This document shows positions 1-6,424 of a DNA stretch of 7,243 bases, in pieces. The notes beneath the pieces were generated by a model. That model saw only the letters and a list, made by a program, of their open reading frames with translations, ran no database searches and was not told where the DNA came from. Location: NCBI GenBank assembly GCA_029863355.1, contig JAOTVO010000130.1:1-7243 (forward strand), given 5' to 3'. The position numbers were made by a program, and so were the translations under genes. Source of the stretch: Candidatus Krumholzibacteriia bacterium (GTDB lineage: Bacteria; Krumholzibacteriota; Krumholzibacteria; WVZY01; JAKEHA01). Position 1 is the first letter of the stretch. Every line of letters starts with the position of its first letter.

Positions 1-692
1 ATCACACCCTTGGCCTCGCCCACCGACAACCCGCCCACCGCGTAACCGGGAAAGTCGAGGGCGACGATCTCTTCCAGCGAGCGCCGGCGCAGATCGGCGA
101 AAGCGGCGCCCTGCACGATACCGAAAACCGCGCGCTCGTACCCGCCGCGCTCGAAGCGCGGCCCGAACACGGCGCGGCCCCGCCGCGCCCAGTCGGTGGT
201 GAGCCGCACCGCCCGCTCCGCCTCGGCGCGCGCCACCGGGATTGGCGTGCAGTAGTCGAGGCTCATGACGATGTCCGCGCCGATGCGCGCCTGCGCTTCG
301 ATTACCGACTCGGGCGTGAAGAGATGCAGGTCGCCGTCGATGTGCGAGCGGAACGTGATCCCCTCGTCGCTCACCTTGCGCAGATCCGCCAGACTCATGG
401 CCTGGAAGCCCCCGCTGTCGGTGAGGATGGCGCGGGGCCAGCCCATGAAGGCGTGCAGCCCGCCCGCGCGCTCGACCACGTCCACGCCGGGCCGCAGCAC
501 CAGATGGTACGCGTTGCCCAGGATGATCTCCGCGCCGATCTCTTCTGCGAGCTTCTCCGGCAGCGTCGCCTTCACCGTGGCCTGCGTGCCCACGGGCATG
601 AAGACCGGCGTGTGCACCGCCCCGTGGTCGGTCGCGAGCACGCCGGCGCGCGCGCCGGCGGACGCGGCCTCGAGTCGGAAATCGAACGGCAT
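1..692 (-). CDS. tgt: Queuine tRNA-ribosyltransferase (tRNA-guanine transglycosylase), 3' part cut off by window edge
   Basis: This enzyme exchanges guanine 34 in the anticodon of Tyr, His, Asn and Asp tRNAs for the queuosine precursor preQ1, in the cytoplasm. The visible 230 residues follow the family closely. Residues 29-36 read TPVFMPVG, and the base-binding DSGGFQ motif is at 91-97, with D92 at the place of the conserved catalytic aspartate. SLDYCTP (144-150) carries the conserved substrate-binding Asp (D146), and GGLSVGE (220-226) matches the preQ1-pocket loop. The nucleophilic aspartate and the zinc-binding cysteines lie in the missing C-terminal part (the family is usually about 370-380 residues). 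The ATG at 690-692 fits the usual N-terminus, although no good Shine-Dalgarno sequence precedes it. It follows the AsmA gene after 46 bases on the same strand, so co-transcription is likely. In many Gram-negatives yajC-secDF comes next, but that would be outside the window. Confidence 0.95.
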   Translation of the reverse strand, partial: MPFDFRLEAASAGARAGVLATDHGAVHTPVFMPVGTQATVKATLPEKLAEEIGAEIILGNAYHLVLRPGVDVVERAGGLHAFMGWPRAILTDSGGFQAMSLADLRKVSDEGITFRSHIDGDLHLFTPESVIEAQARIGADIVMSLDYCTPIPVARAEAERAVRLTTDWARRGRAVFGPRFERGGYERAVFGIVQGAAFADLRRRSLEEIVALDFPGYAVGGLSVGEAKGV

Positions 693-738
693 GACCCAAG
701 ATATCACGCCGCCCGCCGCGCGTCCAGGCAACCGCCCC

Positions 739-3390
739 TCAGGGCTTCTTCTTGGTTCCGATGCCCTTGAGGAGGTCCTTCACCTTGTCCTGCAGCTCGT
801 CCTTGCCCTCGTCGACGAGCGCCTTCTGCAGGCGCGTGGCGACCACCTGGGTGTCCAGCGCGAGCCTGGGTCTCGCCGCGTCGCCGGTAAAGAGCCTTCC
901 CTGCGGCGTGGTGAGGTAGCGCGCCGCGGGGAGCTCCGCGATCAAATCCTGAGTGAGCTTCTGCGAGAGGATCATCGTGGTCTTCAGGTCGATGCGCCGG
1001 TCGAACGAGAGCCAACCCGCGCCTCGCACCGTGAAGTCGGTCGTTTCCATCACCAGGTCGGACGACTGGACGCGTCCCTCGCTGATGGTCACGTGCCCCA
1101 CCAAGCTCTCGAAGAGCGTGTTGTCAGTGGCGAAGAGCTTGGGGTACTTGGCGCGCAGGCGCTGGTCGAAGCCCGCGGGAACGAGGGGGATGGTCTTGAC
1201 GCCGTCGACGAAGGCCTGGGCGACGTTCACGTTGTGCAGCACGCCCTGCGCGATGGTGCCGCCGCCGTCGCCCGAGAGCGTGGTGCGCACGTCTTCCCAC
1301 TGCTTGCCGCTGCCGCCGACGGTGAGGTCCAGGTCCACGCGTCCGTCCAGCACCCTGGGCAGCGACGGGAACTTGTAGCGGAAATACTCGGCGACGTTCA
1401 CGCGCGAGACCTTGGTCTGGATAGAGAAGGACGGCTTGACCGGGTCCGGCTTCACCGTTCCCTTCCCTTCCACCGTGCCATCGAGCGCGCGCGCCGAGTA
1501 CGATTCGATCACCAGCTCCTCTTTGGTGGAGCGGATCGTGGCGCGCAGGTCGGAATAATCGATGTTGGCCAGCACCCCGCTCTCGGAGGTGACCGTACCG
1601 CGCAGCTCGAAGCGCTCGGGATCGGGCGCGCTGGCTGTGCCGTCGAAGGCGACCTCGCGCAGCACCTCCGGCCGCGGCGGCTTCTGCGGCGGTGGCGGCG
1701 TGAGGTCGGCACGGAGGACTTCCGCTGACGTCACCCGGAAGTTCGCGTGCAGCGGTTGCAGCTCGGTGGCCACGCCCTCGACCCGGAAGACCGAGTGGCC
1801 CACCTGCAAGCTGGCCCCCGACACCGACGCGCCGCGACCCTTGAGCGCGATCGTCGCGCTGGCCGACGTGATCGGCTGGGGCATCTGCGGCAGCTTCGCG
1901 GTCACCTCGCTGAGCGTGAGCGTGCCGTCCATGAGCGGCGGCTTCTGGGCGTCGCTGCGGCCGCTCAGGCGCACGCGCGCCTGCACCCGCCCGCCCGGTG
2001 AAAGCGGGGCGAGCTTGGGCAAGAGTGCGGCGAGGCCGGCCGCGTCCGTCTCCGGCACCTCCACTTCCAGATCCATGTGCTGGCGCGTCGGGTCCATGTC
2101 CACCGCGCCGCGGACCGTCGCCTGCAGCGACGCCAGCACGACCGCCACCTCGCGCAGGAGGAGCTGCTGCCCCTCCAGTTCCAGCTGCATCTTCAGGCGC
2201 ATGGGCGTGCCCGCCGGCTTCGCGAAGGCGTCGGCCGAAGCGATCGCCGCCTTTTCGCCGTCGACCGTCGCGTCGAGCGTGAGCCGCCCCGCCGACATGG
2301 AGAAGTCCGCCGCACCCGACATCTCACCGCCCAACGAGAAGCCGGGCTTCGCCATTCCCGCGCGTCCCGCCAGGTCGCGCACCGTGGCGAGATCGATGGG
2401 CCCGGCCTCCACGCGCCCCTTCACCTGGGCGCGTTCACGGGATACCGCCGGATCGAGCGCGTCGATCCCGGTGGCCGACGCCGTGACCACCACGTTCGCC
2501 TTCTCCGCCCCGAAGAGCGCGGCCTGCGCCTCGAACCCTTCCAGGGCCAGCGCCGCAGGCGTGCCCGACACCTCCGCGCGCAGGGTGAGCGCGCGCGCGC
2601 TCACACCCTCCACCGCGCGCGGCACCAGCGCGGGCGGGATCAGGCGTAGGAGCGCGGCCCCGTCCATCGGCCCCAGCTCCGCCGTGATCGCGAGCGGCAT
2701 GGCCGCCACTCGCTCCGGCGTCGGCTCGCCCAGTGGTCCCGCGCGCCCCTCGACGCGCACATCTTGCTTCTCGCCCACCACCGCCGCCGCGATCGAGAAC
2801 GAGACCTCCGATTCAAGGCTCACGCCGCGCGCCGAGGCGTCGATGTCGCGCACCGTGTGGTCCAGCCCCTTGGTCTCGTCCACCACGTGCACGACGCCGT
2901 CGCGGATGTCGGCGAAGGCCAGCACCAGCGGGATCGCAGCGGCCGGCGCGGGCGCGTCCGCGTCCGCCGGCGCCTCCCCGGGTGCGGCTTCCCCGCCGGC
3001 CAGTGAGGCGAAGTTGACCGTCCCGTCGCCGCGCCGGATGATGTTGATCGAAGGCTCGTTGAGCGTGAAGCGCTTCACCTCGACGCGCTTGCGCAAGAGC
3101 GGCAGGATGCGAACGCTCACCGTCACGTCCTTCGCGCGCACGAAGGGCTCGCTCGAAAACGCCGGGTCGTCCGCGATCACGACGTCGTTCACCCGCACCC
3201 CCACCGGCGGCCACAGCGCCGCCTCTATCTTCCCCACGCTCAACTCGCGCCCCACCTGGTCGCGCGCCCGCGCGAGGATCTCTCCCCGCCGGCTCTCGAT
3301 GACCTTGTTGATGTTGGCGAGCAGAACGACCGCCGCCACGATCACCAAGACGGCGACGATCCCGATCGCGATGAGTAGCTTCTTTTTCAT
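739..3390 (-). CDS. AsmA-family inner-membrane-anchored envelope protein
   Basis: This is an 883-residue protein of the AsmA type. The family (E. coli AsmA, TamB, YhdP, YicH, YdbH) is anchored in the inner membrane, spans the periplasm, and is linked to lipid transport and outer-membrane homeostasis. The sequence shows a lysine start (MKKK), one hydrophobic helix at residues about 5-26, then a long beta-rich body. The N-terminal part has the typical stretch with LLRKRVEVKRFTLNEPSINIIRRGDGTVNF (split here for reading: LLRKRVEVKRF, then TLNEPSINIIRR, then GDGTVNF) at about 98-127. An Ala/Pro-rich linker sits at about 131-153. The C-terminal AsmA-like region (about 709-850) includes GHVTISEGRVQSSDLVMETT and a GAGWLSFDRRIDLK stretch, and the tail is lysine-rich (GTKKKP). 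The frame is open further upstream to 3489, but ATG 3388-3390 is preferred: GAGGA lies 6 bases before it and the membrane anchor follows directly. The exact cargo or role cannot be inferred. Confidence 0.88.
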   Translation of the reverse strand: MKKKLLIAIGIVAVLVIVAAVVLLANINKVIESRRGEILARARDQVGRELSVGKIEAALWPPVGVRVNDVVIADDPAFSSEPFVRAKDVTVSVRILPLLRKRVEVKRFTLNEPSINIIRRGDGTVNFASLAGGEAAPGEAPADADAPAPAAAIPLVLAFADIRDGVVHVVDETKGLDHTVRDIDASARGVSLESEVSFSIAAAVVGEKQDVRVEGRAGPLGEPTPERVAAMPLAITAELGPMDGAALLRLIPPALVPRAVEGVSARALTLRAEVSGTPAALALEGFEAQAALFGAEKANVVVTASATGIDALDPAVSRERAQVKGRVEAGPIDLATVRDLAGRAGMAKPGFSLGGEMSGAADFSMSAGRLTLDATVDGEKAAIASADAFAKPAGTPMRLKMQLELEGQQLLLREVAVVLASLQATVRGAVDMDPTRQHMDLEVEVPETDAAGLAALLPKLAPLSPGGRVQARVRLSGRSDAQKPPLMDGTLTLSEVTAKLPQMPQPITSASATIALKGRGASVSGASLQVGHSVFRVEGVATELQPLHANFRVTSAEVLRADLTPPPPQKPPRPEVLREVAFDGTASAPDPERFELRGTVTSESGVLANIDYSDLRATIRSTKEELVIESYSARALDGTVEGKGTVKPDPVKPSFSIQTKVSRVNVAEYFRYKFPSLPRVLDGRVDLDLTVGGSGKQWEDVRTTLSGDGGGTIAQGVLHNVNVAQAFVDGVKTIPLVPAGFDQRLRAKYPKLFATDNTLFESLVGHVTISEGRVQSSDLVMETTDFTVRGAGWLSFDRRIDLKTTMILSQKLTQDLIAELPAARYLTTPQGRLFTGDAARPRLALDTQVVATRLQKALVDEGKDELQDKVKDLLKGIGTKKKP

Positions 3391-3396
3391 GGCCCG

Positions 3397-3401
3397 TCCT
3401 C
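3397..3401 (-). promoter_or_regulatory. Ribosome binding site of the AsmA-family gene
   Basis: The minus strand reads GAGGA, followed by six bases (CGGGCC) and the ATG at 3390. This is good Shine-Dalgarno spacing and is the reason for choosing the MKKK start over the longer open frame that begins at 3489. Confidence 0.7.
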
Positions 3402-3411
3402 GGTAGGCCCC

Positions 3412-3440
3412 AATGTGAACGCCCGCGGCGACCCTGTCAA
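3412..3440 (-). promoter_or_regulatory. Candidate sigma70-type promoter for the AsmA-family gene (and probably tgt)
   Basis: On the minus strand a perfect TTGACA (-35) lies at 3440-3435. A 17-base spacer follows, then CACATT at 3417-3412 as a weak -10 that keeps the key A at position 2 and T at position 6. Transcription would start near 3405 and leave a leader of about 15 bases containing the GAGGA site. A short inverted repeat, ACCCT-GTCA-AGGGT (3431-3444), overlaps the -35 box. The call rests on pattern match only. Confidence 0.4.
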
Positions 3441-3457
3441 GGGTGGGCAGAAACCGG

Positions 3458-3486
3458 TTGCACCACCCCGACCGACGCCATAGCCT
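3458..3486 (+). promoter_or_regulatory. Weak candidate promoter for the rightward glycan operon
   Basis: TTGCAC (3458-3463) and TAGCCT (3481-3486) are separated by 17 bases, each matching the sigma70 consensus at three positions. The predicted start, near 3493, would fall inside the 15-bp palindrome at 3483-3497. This is the best candidate seen in the gap between the divergent genes, but it is weak. An alternative sigma factor or another promoter cannot be excluded. Confidence 0.22.
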
Positions 3487-3497
3487 CACTGTGAGGC
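3483..3497. promoter_or_regulatory. Perfect 15-bp palindrome, candidate operator
   Basis: The sequence GCCTCAC-T-GTGAGGC has two 7-base arms around a single central base. It lies in the divergent intergenic region about 40 bases before the start of the fusion gene and overlaps the -10/start region of the weak rightward promoter. A one-base loop cannot form a stable RNA hairpin of the terminator kind and no T-run follows, so a dimeric repressor site is the more natural reading. The regulator is not identified. Confidence 0.35.
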
Positions 3498-3537
3498 CCC
3501 TCCGACCCCTCCGAGAACCCTAACTCGCCGCCCCTGG

Positions 3538-5163
3538 GTGCCGTCGGAGATGAACCGTCTTCTCGACTGCCTGCTGTCCGCCGTCTGCCTGGTCGTTGGG
3601 CTCATTCCCATGGCCATCATTGCGATGCTGATCTCGCTCGGCGACGGCGGCCCGGTCTTCTTCTCCCAGACCCGGATCGGACGGCACTCCCGGCCCTTCC
3701 GCCTGCTCAAGTTCCGGACGATGAAACGCGGGTCCGAGGCGGACTTCACGGCGTCGCCCAGAGACGACGCCAGGGTCACGCCTTTGGGGCGCTGGCTTCG
3801 CCGCCATCGTCTCGACGAACTCCCCCAGCTGCTCAACGTCCTACGGGGCGACATGAGCCTCATCGGACCGCGTCCCGAGGTTCCCCGCTACTACAGCCCG
3901 GCCTTCGCGCGACTCTCGCACGTACGGCCGGGTCTGGTGGACTCGGCCACGTTGCGCTGGCTCGATGAGGAGCGGCTGCTGCGGACGGTCGACGATCCGG
4001 AGTCCTTCTACCGCGACGTCATCCTGCCGGACAAGCTCGCCCGCAGCCACGCGGACATCGAGGCGCGATCCTTCACGCATGACCTGGGGCTGCTGTTGGG
4101 AGCAGCGCGGTCCGTCCTGCGGCGGCGCGGGGAACAGACTCGCTTCGAGCAATCGCGCCCGTATCGCGGGACGTGGAGCTTTCCGTGGATCGCCCGGCGC
4201 TACTTCAGGAGCTCGCTCTCGGGCTTCACGCCGCGCAGGGCCGCAAACCTCGCCCTCGCCGTGACCGAAATGGCGCTGGCGCGACCACTCGTGCGCTCGC
4301 GCCCCTTCGTGCTCCGGATCGAACCGAGCAACGCGTGCACCCTCCGCTGCCCGAACTGCGCCTGCGGGACCCACACGGACCCGCGCGAGAAGGGACTGCT
4401 GGCCATGGAGGATCTCCGCTACGCCCTCGAGCAAACAGCGGGTTCGGTGGTGGCGGTGCGGTTGGACGGGATGGGCGAGCCCACTATGCATCCGCAGATC
4501 TTCGAGATGATTCGGTTGATCAAGTCCCATGGCATGTCCGTGTCGATGAGCACGAGCCTCGATCCTCCGAGCTGCGACCGAATCGACGCGTTCATCGATT
4601 CCGGCCTCGACCGTCTCGTGGTCTCGATGGATGGCGCCACGCAGGCCGTCTACGAGCAATACCGCGTGGGCGGCCGCCTCGAGAACGTCCAGCGGCGCGT
4701 CACGCGCCTGGCCCGGAGAAAACGGGTGCGCCGGGCCAGAAACCCACTCATCGAGGTGCAGTTTCTCGACCTCGACCACAACCGCCATGAGATCGGAGAT
4801 ACCAGACGGCTCGCGCGGGAATGGGGTGCTGACAAGTTCACCGTCACCGGCGCGGATCCCACGATCAAGGCGGCACAGTTCCCCAAGAACCCCAAGCGCT
4901 GCCTCTGGCTGTGGTGTGTGGTCACGCTCGCGTGGAATCTCGACTACCGCTCGTGCACCAACGCCTGGTCCCTTCCCTGGCCCGCTCTCAACATGCGCGA
5001 CACCCCACTCGACGCGTACTGGAACCACCCCCACCTGCGCGAGGCACGCGTGTTCAACAAGGACAAGTCCTCCGCGTACATCACCAACGCCAAGGGATGC
5101 AAGTGCAACCGGTGCTACGAGATGCTGGTCGCACCGATGGAGGGCGACTACTTCTGCGAGTAG
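3538..5163 (+). CDS. Fusion protein: monotopic phosphoglycosyl transferase (bacterial sugar transferase) + radical SAM/SPASM enzyme
   Basis: Residues about 5-197 are a bacterial sugar transferase of the PglC/WcaJ fold, which moves a phosphosugar from a nucleotide sugar to polyprenyl phosphate at the inner membrane. Visible are the re-entrant hydrophobic helix with its breaking proline (residues 11-33, P24), GGPVFF (37-42), KFRTM (58-62), the catalytic Asp-Glu pair in RLDELPQ (D93, E94) and GPRPE (110-114). After an Arg-rich linker, residues about 232-541 form a radical SAM enzyme. It has the CX3CX2C iron-sulfur motif (C267, C271, C274), a GMGEP SAM-binding segment (311-315), and a SPASM-like end with CLWLW (C455), C473 and a C521/C523/C526 cluster. 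Both halves look complete, and the frame is continuous with no internal ribosome site seen. Start: GTG 3538, or ATG 3550, which gives the family-typical MNRLLD; neither has a well-spaced Shine-Dalgarno. It is the first gene of a tight glycan operon. The substrate of the radical half is unknown; a sugar or carrier-linked glycan is inferred from context. Confidence 0.9.
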   Translation: MPSEMNRLLDCLLSAVCLVVGLIPMAIIAMLISLGDGGPVFFSQTRIGRHSRPFRLLKFRTMKRGSEADFTASPRDDARVTPLGRWLRRHRLDELPQLLNVLRGDMSLIGPRPEVPRYYSPAFARLSHVRPGLVDSATLRWLDEERLLRTVDDPESFYRDVILPDKLARSHADIEARSFTHDLGLLLGAARSVLRRRGEQTRFEQSRPYRGTWSFPWIARRYFRSSLSGFTPRRAANLALAVTEMALARPLVRSRPFVLRIEPSNACTLRCPNCACGTHTDPREKGLLAMEDLRYALEQTAGSVVAVRLDGMGEPTMHPQIFEMIRLIKSHGMSVSMSTSLDPPSCDRIDAFIDSGLDRLVVSMDGATQAVYEQYRVGGRLENVQRRVTRLARRKRVRRARNPLIEVQFLDLDHNRHEIGDTRRLAREWGADKFTVTGADPTIKAAQFPKNPKRCLWLWCVVTLAWNLDYRSCTNAWSLPWPALNMRDTPLDAYWNHPHLREARVFNKDKSSAYITNAKGCKCNRCYEMLVAPMEGDYFCE

Positions 5164-5178
5164 AGCCCCGGGAGAGCA

Positions 5179-6414
5179 ATGAAGATCGTCTACGTGTCAC
5201 AGGTCTTTCCCCCCGACCCCGGCCCGTCGTTGCGCGCGGAGGAGCAAGCCCGGTACCTCCAGCGGCTCGGGCATGACGTCACCGTCGTCACCACGATGTC
5301 CTACTACCCGTCGGGCCGGACCGCCGCCGCCTACCGCCGCAAGCTGCACGTCGTCGAGCACCACGACGGCGTGAATGTGATTCGTGTGTGGTCGCTGCCG
5401 GCGCCCAACCGCGGCATCGCGCGACGCGTGCTCAGTCAGATGAGCTTTGCCGTCGCGTCTTTCTTGGTAGCGGCCAGGATCGAGAAACCCGACCTCGTGA
5501 TCGCGAGCACGCATATTCTGGCCATCGAGTTGGCCGTGATTGCCCTCGCCCGTCTGAAAAGATGCGCGTCACTGATCGAGCTGCGCGACCTCCTGCCCGA
5601 GAGCCTCGCCCTGACCGGCGTGCGTCCCGCCAGCGTCCGCGCGCGGTTGCTGCGCCGCTATTTCGACTTCTGCTTGCAACGGGCCGATCTCGTCGCCGTT
5701 CCCAGCGAGACCATGGTCCCCCACCTCGTGCGAAGAGGCGTGGACGAAGACCGCATCGTGTTGATGCCCCACGGGAGCGACAGCGAGCGCTTCGCACGGG
5801 CCGACCCCGCGGGTGTCATCCGCCGGCACGGGCTGGAGGGCCGGTTCGTCGTCGTCTACGCCGGGTCGTTCAGCCCCTACTACGACATACCCAACATCAT
5901 CCGCGCGGCCACCCTGGTCTGCGAAGCTCGCCACGACGTCGCCTTCATCCTCATCGGCGACGGGCATGGCAGGTACTCGCGCGAGTGCCTGCAGAAGGAA
6001 GCGTCGAACGGTAACGTCATCCTGACCGGGCACGTGCCGCCCCGTTCCGTCGTCGATTACCTTAGCGCGGCGGATCTCTGTATCACTTCGCTGACCGGCG
6101 CGAGCACACCCGGCTTTTACCGCGACTATCCGACCACGAAGGTGTGCGATTATCTGATGGCTGGAAAACCCGTGCTCGCAGTCGAAAACGCACCGGTGAT
6201 GGGAGACTACCTCGGGCACATCGAGGCCGGAGAGGCTGTCGCGGGCGAGGACCCGCGGGCGCTGGCGCGTGCCGTCCTGTCGCTGTGCTCGGACCCGGAA
6301 CGGCTGTGCCGTTACTCCGAGAACGCGTACCGCCACGCGCGCGCGCACATGGACCGGATGGTGATAGTCAGGGCGTTCGACGATGCGCTGCGCGCGAGGA
6401 TGGGCGAGAAGTAG
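5179..6414 (+). CDS. GT4-type (GT-B fold) glycosyltransferase, WbuB-like
   Basis: This 411-residue protein should transfer a sugar from a nucleotide donor to a growing glycan, probably the lipid-linked product of the preceding gene, on the cytoplasmic face of the membrane. The N-terminal Rossmann half opens with MKIVYVSQVFPPDPGPS and a long loop. The segment ELRDLLPES (134-142) resembles the DLWPES signature of WbuB-type GT4 enzymes. The donor-binding C-terminal half has YAGSF (227-231), GDGHGR (260-265), TGHVP (283-287) and YPTTKVCDYLMAGKPVLAV (317-335). At the EX7E position of the family the residues are D316 and D324. The ATG at 5179 is preceded by GGAGAG (5171-5176), and the stop of the fusion gene lies only 15 bases upstream, so the genes are co-transcribed. 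Length is normal for the family. The sugar added cannot be told from sequence. Confidence 0.9.
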   Translation: MKIVYVSQVFPPDPGPSLRAEEQARYLQRLGHDVTVVTTMSYYPSGRTAAAYRRKLHVVEHHDGVNVIRVWSLPAPNRGIARRVLSQMSFAVASFLVAARIEKPDLVIASTHILAIELAVIALARLKRCASLIELRDLLPESLALTGVRPASVRARLLRRYFDFCLQRADLVAVPSETMVPHLVRRGVDEDRIVLMPHGSDSERFARADPAGVIRRHGLEGRFVVVYAGSFSPYYDIPNIIRAATLVCEARHDVAFILIGDGHGRYSRECLQKEASNGNVILTGHVPPRSVVDYLSAADLCITSLTGASTPGFYRDYPTTKVCDYLMAGKPVLAVENAPVMGDYLGHIEAGEAVAGEDPRALARAVLSLCSDPERLCRYSENAYRHARAHMDRMVIVRAFDDALRARMGEK

Positions 6415-6418
6415 GAGG
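6413..6418 (+). promoter_or_regulatory. Ribosome binding site that sets a GTG start for the methyltransferase
   Basis: A consensus AGGAGG overlaps the stop codon of the GT4 gene and lies six bases before GTG 6425. This supports GTG 6425 over the in-frame ATG at 6383, which would lie inside the upstream gene and has no comparable site. The overlap also suggests translational coupling. Confidence 0.75.
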
Positions 6419-6424
6419 CGCGAA

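Noticed and set aside
693..738. Terminator or promoter between the AsmA-family gene and tgt
   Set aside because: The 46-base gap has no hairpin followed by T residues and no recognisable -35/-10 pair, so co-transcription is the simpler reading.
265..1728. Long plus-strand open frame (487 codons) opposite tgt and the AsmA-family gene
   Set aside because: It lies antisense to two recognisable genes, has low-complexity Arg/Ala/Gly-rich translation with no family features, and is explained by few stop codons in GC-rich DNA.
1562..3406. Plus-strand open frame of 614 codons opposite the AsmA-family gene
   Set aside because: The translation is Ser/Ala/Arg/Pro-rich with no domain or motif, while the opposite strand encodes a clear AsmA-type protein with membrane anchor and ribosome site.
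3391..3489. N-terminal extension of the AsmA-family protein to 3489 (33 extra residues)
   Set aside because: The extension would precede the lysine-plus-helix anchor, covers the TTGACA promoter and the GAGGA ribosome site, and looks unlike the family.
3841..5034. Minus-strand open frame of 397 codons opposite the fusion gene
   Set aside because: It is a shadow of the sugar transferase/radical SAM frame: no motif, Arg/His/Glu-rich composition, and no plausible start signal.
6383..6424. ATG 6383 as start of the methyltransferase
   Set aside because: The extra 14 residues are Arg-rich and overlap the GT4 gene. A consensus AGGAGG is correctly placed for GTG 6425.
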